The notes beneath the pieces are model-generated. The model ran no database searches, was not told the DNA's origin, and saw only the letters and a program-made list of their open reading frames with translations. From Ruminiclostridium sp. (lineage in GTDB: Bacteria > Bacillota > Clostridia > Oscillospirales > Ruminococcaceae): a stretch of DNA of 64,000 nt. A program made the position numbers and the translations under genes. Where the stretch lies: contig JAGALB010000043.1 of NCBI GenBank assembly GCA_017625405.1, positions 89,900 through 153,899 of the forward strand. The letters are read 5' to 3'. Of this stretch, positions 32,267-42,144 are shown one piece after another. Every line of letters begins with the position of its first letter. Position 1 is the stretch's first letter.

Positions 32267-34495
32267 TTATTCAAATTTCAGTTGTCTGAAATCATTTTTC
32301 ATAAGTGCGCCTGCTGCAGGTATAGTTTTTGTTATATAGGTTTCAGGTTTTTTGATTGTTCCTTCTTCGTATAATGCTGCACTTTCAAGCTGTGCCTTTG
32401 TAAGTCTCATGACCTGAACGCCCTGTGTGCTTCTTGAAGACTTGGGGAGAACCAGCATAGTAGAGAAGATAAGCACCTTTCCTGCGTCGGAACGTAGTAC
32501 GAAATCAGCGTCTCCGTCCACTTTGAACATCGCAACAAGCTCAGAATTGTCGCTGTATGCATTGGCAAGCTTCTTTCTCTTTGTCTTTGTTTCAAAGGAA
32601 ATAAGCGGAACTTTTGCACATTTACCGTTTTTGAAGAACATAACAAGATTTTCGTGATAATCGTTTGTAGGAATCATCGCAACAATCTTTTCGTCGGGTT
32701 CAAATTCCAGCTTTGCGGGGATATAATCGCCGAGAGTGCTGATTTTTGTATCTGTAAAGTCACTTACGCGGGATTTATAAACCTGATGCTTGTTTGTAAA
32801 GAAGAGCAGGTCGGTTCTGTTGGAAAGCTCTTCGGAGAATACCAGACTGTCGCCTTCCTTGAACTTGTGTTCGCCGCTCATTCGGAGAGACTGAGGAGTA
32901 ACACGCTTGAAATAGCCTTCCTTTGTGAGGAAGATGTTGAGAGGATAATCGGGGATTTCCTCTTCGGCTTCTTCTTCCTCGGGAATAATTTCAGCGAATT
33001 TTGTCTTTCTGTTCTGTCCGTATTTTTCAGAGATTTCCTCAAGCTCCTTTATGATTAATTTCTTAATCTTTCTGGGGCTTTCGAGAGTTTCTTCCATGTC
33101 GGCAATATCATCACGAAGACTGCCGATTTCATCGGTGCGCTTCAGAATATATTCCTGGTTGATATGACGGAGCTTGATTTCCGCAACATATTCCGCCTGG
33201 ATTTCGTCAATTCCGAAGCCGATCATCAGGTTGGGTACAACTTCTGCTTCTTCCTTGGTTTCACGGATGATTTTAATTGCCTTATCAATGTCAAGAAGGA
33301 TTTTCTGTAAACCGAGAAGTAAATGGAGCTTGTCCTTTTTCTTGTTCAGCTCAAAATAAACCATTCTCTTGACGCATTCAATTCTGAAAGCAATCCATTC
33401 GGTGAGAATTTCATAAACGCCCATTACCTTGGGATTACCGCCTATGATAACATTGAAGTTAGCAGAGAATGTATCCTGCAAGGGTGTGAGCTTATAGAGC
33501 TTCTGCATGAGAGCGTCGGGATTTACGCTTCTCTTGAGGTCAAATGTAAGCTTTAAACCTGAAAGGTCCGTTTCATCACGCAGATCCGAGATTTCCTTGA
33601 TTTTTCCCAGCTTTACCAGTTCAACAACCTTGTCAATTATGGCTTCGACAGTTGTAGTGGGAGGGATTTCTGTTACATCAATGCAGTTTGCATCCTTATC
33701 ATAAGTGTACTTGGCACGTACCTTGACGCCGCCGGTACCTGTACGGTAAATTTTCTGCATTTCCGTTTCGTCATATACGATATAGCCGCCGCCGGGGAAA
33801 TCGGGTCCGTTCAGTGTGCTGGAAACATCATGCTCAGGGTCCTTCATGAGAGCGATTGTGGTTTCGCAGATTTCACGGAGATTGAAAGGGCAGATATTGC
33901 TTGCCATTGAAACGGCGATACCGATATTGCTGTTCACAAGAATAGAGGGGAAGCGTACAGGGAACAGGGTAGGCTCTGTAAGGGTATTGTCATAGTTGGG
34001 GACAAAATCAACTGTATCCTTGTCGATATCCCCGAAAATTTCCGCACAGATAGGCTCAAGCTTTGCTTCGGTGTATCGTGATGCGGCACATGCCATATTT
34101 CTTGAATATGCTTTACCGAAGTTACCCTTGCTGTCTACATAAGGGTGCAGAAGTGCTTCGTTTCCTCTTGCAAGACGTACCATTGTTTCATAGATAGCCT
34201 GGTCGCCGTGAGGGTTGAGCTTCATAGTCTGACCTACAATGTTGGCAGACTTTGTACGTGCGCCGTTCAGAAGCCCCATTTTGTACATAGTGTAAAGGAG
34301 CTTTCTGTGAGAGGGCTTGAAACCGTCAATTTCAGGCAGTGCACGGGATATAATTACGCTCATGGCATAGGGCATATAGTTTTCACGGAGAGTATCAACG
34401 ATATTCTGCTGTTCAACTATACCTGCGCCTTCGATATATGCATCAATTTTTCTGCTTGGATCAGCCTTGGGCTGTTTTTTGCTGGTTTTCTTCAT
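32267..34495 (-). CDS. Type II topoisomerase subunit A, divergent ParC/GyrA-like
   Basis: The 742-aa protein has the GyrA/ParC breakage-reunion core with the DNA-linking tyrosine Y141 in AASRYTEAKL, the QTMKLNPHGDQAIYETMVRLAR helix and a C-terminal beta-pinwheel. There is no GyrA box (QRRGGKG), so a decatenase or relaxing role is more likely than supercoiling. Two quinolone-site positions are Q99 (Ser in most gyrases and Topo IV) and E103. A 24-residue positively charged leader precedes the core. It lies 19 bases after its partner B subunit, so the two are made together. Whether it replaces or adds to gyrase cannot be seen here. Confidence 0.88.
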   Translation of the reverse strand: MKKTSKKQPKADPSRKIDAYIEGAGIVEQQNIVDTLRENYMPYAMSVIISRALPEIDGFKPSHRKLLYTMYKMGLLNGARTKSANIVGQTMKLNPHGDQAIYETMVRLARGNEALLHPYVDSKGNFGKAYSRNMACAASRYTEAKLEPICAEIFGDIDKDTVDFVPNYDNTLTEPTLFPVRFPSILVNSNIGIAVSMASNICPFNLREICETTIALMKDPEHDVSSTLNGPDFPGGGYIVYDETEMQKIYRTGTGGVKVRAKYTYDKDANCIDVTEIPPTTTVEAIIDKVVELVKLGKIKEISDLRDETDLSGLKLTFDLKRSVNPDALMQKLYKLTPLQDTFSANFNVIIGGNPKVMGVYEILTEWIAFRIECVKRMVYFELNKKKDKLHLLLGLQKILLDIDKAIKIIRETKEEAEVVPNLMIGFGIDEIQAEYVAEIKLRHINQEYILKRTDEIGSLRDDIADMEETLESPRKIKKLIIKELEEISEKYGQNRKTKFAEIIPEEEEAEEEIPDYPLNIFLTKEGYFKRVTPQSLRMSGEHKFKEGDSLVFSEELSNRTDLLFFTNKHQVYKSRVSDFTDTKISTLGDYIPAKLEFEPDEKIVAMIPTNDYHENLVMFFKNGKCAKVPLISFETKTKRKKLANAYSDNSELVAMFKVDGDADFVLRSDAGKVLIFSTMLVLPKSSRSTQGVQVMRLTKAQLESAALYEEGTIKKPETYITKTIPAAGALMKNDFRQLKFE

Positions 34496-34514
34496 TTTGT
34501 ATCAATTCCTTTGT

Positions 34515-36509
34515 TTAGCTTAAATCAAGGTCGTCAAGATACTGACTGCCGTTTTCACGGATATATTCCTTACGTCCTTCAAGGTTATTCCCCAGAAGCA
34601 TTTCAAACATTTCCTGAGTTGCTTCAACATCGGCAGGAAGCACCTTGATAAGGCGTCTTGTTTCGGGATTCATGGTTGTCAGCGACATCATGTCGGGTTC
34701 GTTTTCACCAAGACCCTTTGAACGCTGGATTGTATATTTCTGACTGCCGATTTCTTCAAGAATACGTGTCTTTTCCGGCTCGGTATAGGCGAAATATGTT
34801 CTGTCCTTTGTGTTGATTTCATAAAGGGGAGATTCCGCGATGTATACATATCCTTCATTGATAAGGGTGGGAGTAAGACGATACAGCATTGTAAGCACAA
34901 GAGTACGGATCTGGAAGCCGTCCACGTCCGCATCGGTACAGATTACGATTTTGTTCCAGCGGAGATTGTCAAGACTGAATGTTGCAAGCTCCTTGTTCTG
35001 CTTTGCTGAAACTTCAACGCCGCAGCCGAGAACCTTAAGAAGGTCGGTAATGATTTCACTCTTGAAAATCTTGTCATAGCCTGCCTTGAGGCAGTTAAGA
35101 ATCTTACCTCTGATAGGCATTACAGCCTGATATTCGGAGTCACGTGCAAGCTTTACGGAGCCTAAAGCCGAGTCACCTTCCACGATATATATTTCACGCT
35201 TGTTTATATCCTTGCTGCGGCAGTCAACGAACTTTTCAACTCTGTTACTCAGGTCAATTGTACCTGTCAGCTTCTTCTTCACATTCTGACGGATACGGTC
35301 TGCGTTTTCTCTTGCACGCTTGTTAATAATGATCTGCTCGCAGATTTTAAGCGCTTCATCGGGATTTTCGATGAAATAAACTTCGATGCAGTGCTTGAGC
35401 CATTCTGTCATGGCTTCCTGCACGAATTTGTTTGTTATAGCTTTTTTAGTCTGATTCTCATAGCTTGTCTGGGTAGAGAAGTTGGAGGAAACAAAAACAA
35501 GACAATCTTCAATGTCCTCATACTTGATTTTTGCGTCGTCCTTATTGTATTTGTTGTTTGTTCTCAGATAATTGTCAATCTGATTGGTGAGAGCATTTCT
35601 CATAGCCCTGTCAGGTGAACCGCCGTGCTCCAGCCAGCTGGAATTGTGGTAATGCTCAACAAGCTTCACCTTATTTGAAAAGGCGATGGCAACGTGAAGC
35701 TTTACTTTGTATTCATCCTTGTCATCGCGGTCACGTCCCTGTTTCTGTGTAGACCAGTCCTGAGGAGTGCCGATTGCGCTGTCGCCGACAATTTCTGCAA
35801 GATAGTCAGTGATGCCGTGCTCATAACAGTATTCCTTCTCGGAAAAGCTTCCGTCTTCCTGTTCCACACGATAAACGAAGAGAAGACCATCATTGACAAT
35901 GGATTGTCTGCGGAGAATATCATCAAAATACTCGTCGCCTATGTTTATGTCGGTAAAGACATCAAGGTCGGGCTTCCATTTGATTGTTGTACCTGAAGCA
36001 CCTATGGAACGGCTTTTGATAAAGCCCTTTTCTTCCTTTTCCTGTGTAACGTTGAAGCCTTTTTCAAAGCGGAGTCTGTAATGCCATATGCCGTTATCTG
36101 CTTCTACTTCCATATATTCCGAAGAAAACTGGGTAGCACAAAGACCGAGACCGTTAAGACCCAGGGCGAAAGAATAGTTGTCACCGCTGTTGTTGTCGTA
36201 TTTGCCGCCTGCATAAAGTGTGCAGAAAGCAAGCTCCCAGTTGTACTTGTCTTCATTTTTATTGAAATCAATCGGTATACCACGGCCGTTATCGGATATT
36301 TCTACGGAATTGTCAAGAAAACGTGTTACGGTAATTTTCTTGCCGTATCCTTCGCGGGCCTCGTCGATTGAGTTTGAAAGAATTTCAAAAACCGAATGAC
36401 GGCAGCCCTCAATACCATCAGAACCAAAAATTACAGCAGGGCGTTTACGTACCTGATCAGGTCCTTTCAAAGAAACCAGACTGTTGTCATCGTATGCTTT
36501 TTTAGCCAT
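34515..36509 (-). CDS. Type II topoisomerase subunit B, divergent ParE/GyrB-like
   Basis: The 664-aa protein has the GHKL ATPase fold with E42, N46 and DNGRG at 73-77, but its ATP lid reads ALGLNGLG at 115-122 in place of the usual GGLHGVG, so the lid histidine is Asn. The TOPRIM part is intact: EGDSALGSVKLARD and the metal motif DADVDG in CTDADVDGFQIRTL, and SKGLGENEPDMM. The C-terminal tail is short as in ParE. It is first of the pair and has its own promoter. The changes in the lid and TOPRIM (Leu for Gly in EGDSAG) mark a distinct clade of topoisomerase B subunits. Confidence 0.88.
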   Translation of the reverse strand: MAKKAYDDNSLVSLKGPDQVRKRPAVIFGSDGIEGCRHSVFEILSNSIDEAREGYGKKITVTRFLDNSVEISDNGRGIPIDFNKNEDKYNWELAFCTLYAGGKYDNNSGDNYSFALGLNGLGLCATQFSSEYMEVEADNGIWHYRLRFEKGFNVTQEKEEKGFIKSRSIGASGTTIKWKPDLDVFTDINIGDEYFDDILRRQSIVNDGLLFVYRVEQEDGSFSEKEYCYEHGITDYLAEIVGDSAIGTPQDWSTQKQGRDRDDKDEYKVKLHVAIAFSNKVKLVEHYHNSSWLEHGGSPDRAMRNALTNQIDNYLRTNNKYNKDDAKIKYEDIEDCLVFVSSNFSTQTSYENQTKKAITNKFVQEAMTEWLKHCIEVYFIENPDEALKICEQIIINKRARENADRIRQNVKKKLTGTIDLSNRVEKFVDCRSKDINKREIYIVEGDSALGSVKLARDSEYQAVMPIRGKILNCLKAGYDKIFKSEIITDLLKVLGCGVEVSAKQNKELATFSLDNLRWNKIVICTDADVDGFQIRTLVLTMLYRLTPTLINEGYVYIAESPLYEINTKDRTYFAYTEPEKTRILEEIGSQKYTIQRSKGLGENEPDMMSLTTMNPETRRLIKVLPADVEATQEMFEMLLGNNLEGRKEYIRENGSQYLDDLDLS

Positions 36510-36550
36510 ATAATCATTCCTTAAAATTGAAATTTAAAAATACAAATTAA

Positions 36551-36579
36551 AGTATACCATAATCTGACGAAATTTACAA
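36551..36579 (-). promoter_or_regulatory. Sigma-A promoter of the topoisomerase pair
   Basis: Minus strand TTGTAA (36579-36574), 17 bases, TATACT (36556-36551). Confidence 0.55.
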
Positions 36580-36615
36580 TATTTATTTTAAACAATTTTT
36601 GCATAAGCCCTGCTA

Positions 36616-36644
36616 TTGACATTTTTCACGTTTTAGTGTAGAAT
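36616..36644 (+). promoter_or_regulatory. Distal promoter of the chemoreceptor gene
   Basis: TTGACA (36616-36621), 17 bases, TAGAAT (36639-36644), over 200 bases before the start codon. Confidence 0.65.
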
Positions 36645-36767
36645 ACAATTAAATAAAATATAGTGGAATATTATGCAAAATCAGGTTTTTCTTGGTTTAC
36701 TCAGCTGAAAAACATCTTTGCATTTTGATAATATTACACAAAATTATACTTAATTTACTAAAATGTA

Positions 36768-36796
36768 TTGCTTAATTTGCTTATTTATGGTATAAT
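36768..36796 (+). promoter_or_regulatory. Proximal promoter of the chemoreceptor gene
   Basis: TTGCTT (36768-36773), 17 bases, TATAAT (36791-36796). Confidence 0.6.
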
Positions 36797-36859
36797 AAAT
36801 AAAATACAGTTGTTGCATTTTCTGTTATTCATCAATATTTTCACAAGGATGGTTGAAAT

Positions 36860-38848
36860 ATGAAAAAGGTCAGCATTAAGCTTATAATCTCCGCCATAGC
36901 CGTAGTACTTGTAGTTCAGGGCGTTTTCGGTTTTATAGGTGTTTCGTCAGTGTTTGAAAAGAGTGAGGCGTCTGCATTGCTTTCAACGCAGAAATCCGCT
37001 GAACTCGCTTCAGAATACATGTCGTCTCATATTAACGAGATGATGACAATTGCCTATGAAATGGGTTGCGCCAGTGACTATTCTACCGACTACGGCCTTA
37101 AGCACCTCGATAAACAGATGAAGCTTGATATCAAGCTCAGAAAGCGTGGTTTTGCATGGTATGACCTTGCTGATGAAGAGGGCGGAAGCGTATTCTATCC
37201 CGAAGAAAGAAATTACAAGGGCACAACGGCCTTTTTACAGACTTCAAAATCTGAAAATTATATTTCTCCTCCTGAAGTTACAGACACAGGCGATGTTGTA
37301 ATTGGTTTTTATGCACCTTTATGGACAAAGGGTGTTGAAGATTCTGCTCCTTACGGAATGGTTGGTCTTGGCATCTACGCTTCTTACATAAATGATGCGC
37401 TTGTTGGCATTACCGCTTCTGAAAACAGCACTGCATATATTGTTGATGAAAGCGGTTATACAATTTTTGATTCTTCCGGTCAGGTAATCACTGAACCTGT
37501 AAATATTGAAGAACTATCCTTTACCGATACAAAGCTTTCCGATCTTGCAGAGCTTCACAAGAAGATGCGTGAGGGTGAAACAGGCTCAGGCAAAGCTTAC
37601 AGTGCTGACCTTTCAGCTGATTGCTTTGTGGGCTATGCTCCTATCGAAGGAACATCGTGGAATATCGTTGTGTTATCCCACGAAGATGATTTCATGGCAA
37701 TATGCAACGAACTGATGCAGATGGAAATTATCGCAACAATCGTTGGTCTTCTTCTTGCACTTGGTCTTGCAGTTTATCACGGTCTCAGAATCGGCTATGC
37801 AGTCAAGACCTGCACAAAGCGCATTGACGGTCTTATTGCCGGCGACATGGAATCCAAGGTTGTTGTTGTCAAGAATGCTGATGAAACAGCGGAACTTGCA
37901 CGCTCGTTGTTCATACTCGTTGAAACTCTGAAATCACTTTCAAATGATACAATCAAGATGATGACTCAGATGGAAGGTGGAGATTTCAACCTCCCTGAAG
38001 ATGCACAGTCCAGAGAATACAGCGGTTCTTTTGAAGAGCTTTATAACAGGACATACGGTCTCAGCGAAAAGATCAGCGACAGTCTCAGCGGTATTGATAC
38101 CTCTGTTTCTGTTGTACGCGGAGGCGCAGAGAGAGTGTCCAACGGTGCACAGGTATTCAATGATGGTTCAGTTGCCCAGCGTACTAATATCAGCGAGCTT
38201 TCAGGCTCTGTAAGCAATATTGTTACTATGATCAACGGCACTGCTGACAAGTGTTCTAATATGAAGACTATGGCAGGCAATGTAAATACTGATCTTAATG
38301 ATGCTATTGAACAGATTGACAGACTTATGGCATCTATGAACAGAATTATAGAAGTTTCTGAAGAAATTGAAGAAATTGTAAAGACAATTGAAGATATTTC
38401 CTTCCAGACAAATATTCTTGCCCTTAATGCTGCAGTTGAAGCTGCGAAGGCAGGTCATGCAGGCAGAGGTTTTGCAGTAGTTGCTGATGAAGTAAGAAAT
38501 CTTGCTGAACGTTCAGCTGATGCAGCAAAGACAACAACAAAGCTTGTAAAGGATACAGTGCTTGCGGTAAGAGAAGGCGATCGTATTGCAGGTCTTACTT
38601 CCAAGACAGTTACTGATGCTTCCGAATCTGCTGCCGAGGTTGTTATCAACATGGACAGAATCGTGAGTGCAAGCGAAGAACAGGTATATGTTGTCAAGCA
38701 GATTTCAGCTTGTGTTGAGCGTATCAACAATATCCTGAACAGTAGCTCAATTGCTTCCGAAGACAGCATTATCTACGGTCGTGAGCTTGCCGAACAGGCA
38801 CAGACACTCAGAAAACTTGTTTCAGGTTTCAATTTCCGTGATAAGTAA
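36860..38848 (+). CDS. Methyl-accepting chemotaxis protein with Cache-like sensor
   Basis: The 662-aa chemoreceptor has an N-terminal helix (about 7-27), an extracellular double-Cache-like sensor (about 40-275, with [13 protein letters not shown] and [20 protein letters not shown]), a second helix (about 290-312), a HAMP-like stretch, and the cytoplasmic signalling domain with the conserved tip [21 protein letters not shown]...[18 protein letters not shown]. The gene is alone, with no other che or flagellar genes near, so the receptor may serve chemotaxis encoded elsewhere. Its ligand is unknown. Confidence 0.92.
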   Translation: MKKVSIKLIISAIAVVLVVQGVFGFIGVSSVFEKSEASALLSTQKSAELASEYMSSHINEMMTIAYEMGCASDYSTDYGLKHLDKQMKLDIKLRKRGFAWYDLADEEGGSVFYPEERNYKGTTAFLQTSKSENYISPPEVTDTGDVVIGFYAPLWTKGVEDSAPYGMVGLGIYASYINDALVGITASENSTAYIVDESGYTIFDSSGQVITEPVNIEELSFTDTKLSDLAELHKKMREGETGSGKAYSADLSADCFVGYAPIEGTSWNIVVLSHEDDFMAICNELMQMEIIATIVGLLLALGLAVYHGLRIGYAVKTCTKRIDGLIAGDMESKVVVVKNADETAELARSLFILVETLKSLSNDTIKMMTQMEGGDFNLPEDAQSREYSGSFEELYNRTYGLSEKISDSLSGIDTSVSVVRGGAERVSNGAQVFNDGSVAQRTNISELSGSVSNIVTMINGTADKCSNMKTMAGNVNTDLNDAIEQIDRLMASMNRIIEVSEEIEEIVKTIEDISFQTNILALNAAVEAAKAGHAGRGFAVVADEVRNLAERSADAAKTTTKLVKDTVLAVREGDRIAGLTSKTVTDASESAAEVVINMDRIVSASEEQVYVVKQISACVERINNILNSSSIASEDSIIYGRELAEQAQTLRKLVSGFNFRDK

Positions 38849-38868
38849 TTTATAATTCAGATAATAAC

Positions 38869-38895
38869 TGCCGCACGCTGAAAATGCGTGCGGCA
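38869..38895 (+). terminator. Hairpin after the chemoreceptor gene
   Basis: TGCCGCACGC (38869-38878) and GCGTGCGGCA (38886-38895) form a 10-base-pair stem. There is no T-run after it, so termination may be weak and queA may be read through; I see no separate queA promoter. Confidence 0.55.
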
Positions 38896-38917
38896 AAGTT
38901 ATGCAGAAAGGTACTAT

Positions 38918-39946
38918 ATGCTTAAATCAGATTTTTATTACGACTTGCCTGAAGAGCTTATTGCTCAGACTCCGCTCGAACCCCGTGACAGTTCACGTCT
39001 GATGAAAATTGACAGGAACAGCGGTGAAATTGTTCACGACCGCTTTTTCAATATTGCCGACTATCTTCGTTCAGGAGATTTGCTCGTGATGAACGATTCA
39101 AAGGTTTTTCCTGCGAGAATTATGGGAGTAAAACCCGACACAGGCGTAGTCTGTGAGTTTCTGCTTCTTAATCAGCGTTCTCATAACACCTGGGAAACGC
39201 TCGTTCGTCCCGGAAGACGTCTTAAAGTTGGTGCAAAAGTAAAGTTCTCGGATGAGCTGAGCGCTGAAATAGTTGAAGTCATTGATGATGGCAACCGTAT
39301 TGTAAGATTCGATTTTGACGGTGTTTTCTTCGACATTCTCGACAGAATCGGCCAGATGCCTCTGCCGCCCTATATTACCGAAAAGCTTGAAAATAAGGAC
39401 AGATACAATACAATTTATTGTAACGAAACCGGCTCTGCGGCTGCACCTACTGCGGGTCTGCACTTTACGGAATCTGTTTTTGAAAAGATACGTGAAAAAG
39501 GCGTTGATACTGCCTATGTGACTTTGCATGTAGGGCTTGGCACTTTCCGTCCTGTTAAGGAAGATAATATACTTGACCATAAGATGCATGTGGAGCATTT
39601 TTCTATTCCCGAAGAAACTGCGGAGAAAATCCGTCAGTGCAAGGCAAGGGGAGGCAGGGTGATTGCTGTCGGAACAACCAGCTGTCGTACTCTTGAATCA
39701 GCAGCAGGATTATCTGAAAACGGCGAAATAAGGGCATGCACTCATGACACGGGAATTTTTATTTATCCCGGATATGAATTCAAAGCGATTGACGGCCTTA
39801 TTACGAATTTTCATCTTCCTGAGAGTACGCTTATTATGCTTGTCAGTGCTTTTCTCGGCAGGGATAAGACGCTTGCCGCATATGAAACAGCAATAAAGGA
39901 GCGATACAGATTTTTCTCTTTCGGAGACTCGATGTTTATCAGTTGA
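38918..39946 (+). CDS. queA: S-adenosylmethionine:tRNA ribosyltransferase-isomerase
   Basis: QueA moves the ribosyl part of SAM onto preQ1-tRNA to give epoxyqueuosine. The 342-aa protein starts MLKSDFYYDLPEELIAQTPLEPRDSSRLM and has the conserved TAGLHFTESVFEKIREKG and THDTGIFIYPGYEFKAIDGLITNFHLPESTLIMLVSA. The start at 38918 follows AGAAAGG; an in-frame upstream ATG would be inside the hairpin. Its pathway partner tgt lies 4.7 kb downstream on the same strand with two unrelated genes between. Confidence 0.95.
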   Translation: MLKSDFYYDLPEELIAQTPLEPRDSSRLMKIDRNSGEIVHDRFFNIADYLRSGDLLVMNDSKVFPARIMGVKPDTGVVCEFLLLNQRSHNTWETLVRPGRRLKVGAKVKFSDELSAEIVEVIDDGNRIVRFDFDGVFFDILDRIGQMPLPPYITEKLENKDRYNTIYCNETGSAAAPTAGLHFTESVFEKIREKGVDTAYVTLHVGLGTFRPVKEDNILDHKMHVEHFSIPEETAEKIRQCKARGGRVIAVGTTSCRTLESAAGLSENGEIRACTHDTGIFIYPGYEFKAIDGLITNFHLPESTLIMLVSAFLGRDKTLAAYETAIKERYRFFSFGDSMFIS

Positions 39947-39950
39947 AATA

Positions 39951-39987
39951 AAAAATCCTGAGAAGATTTATTCTTCTCAGGATTTTT
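39951..39987. terminator. Strong bidirectional terminator
   Basis: A 16-base-pair stem, AAAAATCCTGAGAAGA (39951-39966) and TCTTCTCAGGATTTTT (39972-39987), separates the convergent queA and EAL genes. Confidence 0.92.
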
Positions 39988-39992
39988 TGTTT

Positions 39993-41924
39993 TCAGACTA
40001 TGTGAGTTTTTCTGATAAATTCGACGAAATCATCTTCGGGAATTGGCTTTGAATAGTAATATCCCTGAATATAATCGCAATTAAGATCTGTAAACTGTTT
40101 TGCCATGGTCTGCGTTTCGATACCCTCAACTACAATTTCCATATTCATGTCCTTCAGCATTTTCACTGTATTCTGGATTGCAATCCACATTTTAGGATTA
40201 CTCTGCTCGTCGACAAAGGATTTGTCAAGCTTTACAATCTTAAGCGGCAGCTGAATCATACGGCGCATGTTTGAATAACCAGTACCGTAGTCATCAAGTG
40301 AGAAACTTACGCCTGCGCCGCTCAGCTTATCAAGATTCTGGCGCATTACTGATTGTGCGTACGCAACAGCTGTTTCAGTAATTTCCAGATTAATCTTGTC
40401 GGGAGTAAGATTATATTTCTTAAGAGTTGCCATAACCTTGTCTGCAAGGTCAGCGTGCATGCACTGGGTAACAGAAAGATTGATTTCTATGTAGTCAAGT
40501 CCCAGCTCAGCGAATTTGTCGCTGGCAATAAAGCGGCATACTTCTTCAAGAACAAAGTCACCGATTTTATGTATTGCACCGTTTCTTTCTGCCGCTGCAA
40601 TGAACATATCGGGCGGTACAAAGCCGTACTCACTGTCAATGAGTCTGAGCAGTGCTTCTGCGGTAGAAAATCTGCCTTTTTCAACTGAGTAAATAGGTTG
40701 GTAATATACTTTGAAGCTGTTATTTTTGAGTGCCTTTTCAATAATGATATCGATATTGTTTGCCATATCGAAGCGGTCCTGCTTGAAAAGCTCAGCTGCA
40801 TAAAGCACACCGCCCGTATTATAGCTTTTATCATGGAAATTGCCGCCAAGTGAAATGAGTGTGGTGAAATCACTTACATCATCAGGGCAGTTTGTAACAC
40901 AGATATTCGGTATAAATTCAATAGCCAGACTATTGATAACATGGTTTTTTCTGAGTGTTTCCAGAAGTGTTTCAGCAGTTTCGGAAGCCAGTTTTTTATC
41001 GTCATAAATGGTAACGATGCGGAATCTGCCTCGATCCAGATAATAGGCTTCGGCATCAAGCTTTGTATGCTTTGCAGCCTTATTTATTTCTTCGCCCACG
41101 GAGCGAAGAAGCATAATGGTGGAATCATAGCTCAGCATTGACTGCATTGAAAGGAAGCTGCTGATGTTAAGCATAATAACAGTAAATGATTTGTTATTTG
41201 CAAAGGAACGCTTTACGTTTTCCACATAAGCGTTGTAGTTACCGAGTCCTGTACGTACATCGATAAGTTCCTCAGGACGCTGAGTTGTCATAGTGATAAG
41301 AAGCAGGGCAATTGCACCGGCAAACATTTCAACTACCAATCTCGGGTTTATAAACTGAACCATGATTGCAAGCAGCATCAGAGGGACCATTGCGCTTATC
41401 GCAAGAATTTTTGATCTGCTGAGTATCTTACGGCATCGGAATAGATAAACAAGACCATACACCATGTAGAAGACAGCGATTGCATACAGGACAAAGAATA
41501 ATTCTCCTCGCACATATGTGTGATCTGCTATTTCAAAGACGCAGTCTGTAAACAGATTTACTATAAGCAAAGCAACAAGAATTCCGAAAGGTGCAATGAG
41601 AAGAGTCATCTGCAACTTGTTTTTCAGCATTTTGTGCCATGTGTCTGAGAGACTTATGATATACAGCACATAGGCAGGTGTAGACATATTGTGCGTGATG
41701 AGATAGCCGGTGTGAGAAATGTACAGCAACACCTGATCTGCATTGTGGCTGTTGTCAAGTGTTACCGCCCAGATACTGAATGCAGTGGAAGCGAATGTCG
41801 TTGCAAGCACCAGAAGAAACATACGGTTTGTAAGCCCTTTGGTCATTCTGCGGACAAGTACGGAGAACAACAAAACAAGGAGTAAAATAAGGGCACTTAT
41901 ATCAAAATGTATCAGCTTATCCAG
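39993..41924 (-). CDS. Membrane c-di-GMP phosphodiesterase (degenerate GGDEF-EAL)
   Basis: The 643-aa protein has about seven membrane helices (residues 6-220), a degenerate GGDEF domain (the motif reads YLDRGRF near 305) and an EAL domain with all catalytic marks: EALLRL, NLSVTQ, EITETA, DDYGTGYSN, KLDKSF, VEGIET and GYYYSKPI. It should therefore degrade c-di-GMP, with GGDEF as a regulatory remnant. I place the start at the CTG at 41924: AAGGAGG (41938-41932) lies 7 bases before it, the frame is open, and the promoter starts the mRNA about 37 bases upstream; no ATG or GTG start gives a ribosome site. The first codons then complete the first membrane helix. Confidence 0.88.
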   Translation of the reverse strand: MDKLIHFDISALILLLVLLFSVLVRRMTKGLTNRMFLLVLATTFASTAFSIWAVTLDNSHNADQVLLYISHTGYLITHNMSTPAYVLYIISLSDTWHKMLKNKLQMTLLIAPFGILVALLIVNLFTDCVFEIADHTYVRGELFFVLYAIAVFYMVYGLVYLFRCRKILSRSKILAISAMVPLMLLAIMVQFINPRLVVEMFAGAIALLLITMTTQRPEELIDVRTGLGNYNAYVENVKRSFANNKSFTVIMLNISSFLSMQSMLSYDSTIMLLRSVGEEINKAAKHTKLDAEAYYLDRGRFRIVTIYDDKKLASETAETLLETLRKNHVINSLAIEFIPNICVTNCPDDVSDFTTLISLGGNFHDKSYNTGGVLYAAELFKQDRFDMANNIDIIIEKALKNNSFKVYYQPIYSVEKGRFSTAEALLRLIDSEYGFVPPDMFIAAAERNGAIHKIGDFVLEEVCRFIASDKFAELGLDYIEINLSVTQCMHADLADKVMATLKKYNLTPDKINLEITETAVAYAQSVMRQNLDKLSGAGVSFSLDDYGTGYSNMRRMIQLPLKIVKLDKSFVDEQSNPKMWIAIQNTVKMLKDMNMEIVVEGIETQTMAKQFTDLNCDYIQGYYYSKPIPEDDFVEFIRKTHIV

Positions 41925-41967
41925 ATAAATCCCTCCTTGGTTTCAAAATTGTTACATTTATAATTGT

Positions 41968-41996
41968 ATTATACTATATTTTAATGTGAAAGTCAA
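41968..41996 (-). promoter_or_regulatory. Sigma-A promoter of the EAL protein gene
   Basis: Minus strand TTGACT (41996-41991), 17 bases, TATAAT (41973-41968). Confidence 0.78.
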
Positions 41997-42081
41997 CAAT
42001 CAACAGTTTTTTATTGTAAATATTGTGCAAAAATAATAAAAAACATGGATGTCATTTTACATGCTGATAAATTTTCTTTGA

Positions 42082-42110
42082 TTGACTTTAACTGGAAATT
42101 TTGATATAAT
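42082..42110 (+). promoter_or_regulatory. Sigma-A promoter of the AGCS symporter gene
   Basis: TTGACT (42082-42087), 17 bases, TATAAT (42105-42110). It overlaps the open frame upstream of the true start, which excludes the longest reading. Confidence 0.75.
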
Positions 42111-42144
42111 TAACTGGTATTATTTTCTGAAAGTTGGTTTTTAC

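Larger units (their letters stand above)
36510..36859. other. 350-base AT-rich intergenic region with divergent promoters
   Basis: No open frame of note. It holds the promoter of the topoisomerase pair near its left end and two plus-strand promoters for the chemoreceptor. The stretch between the two latter promoters (36645-36767) is AT-rich; I could not match it to the c-di-GMP or another known riboswitch. Confidence 0.6.

Noticed and set aside
36645-36767. Possible c-di-GMP riboswitch upstream of the chemoreceptor
   Set aside because: The expected GEMM core sequences and paired helices are not visible; the stretch is AT-rich with only weak local pairing.
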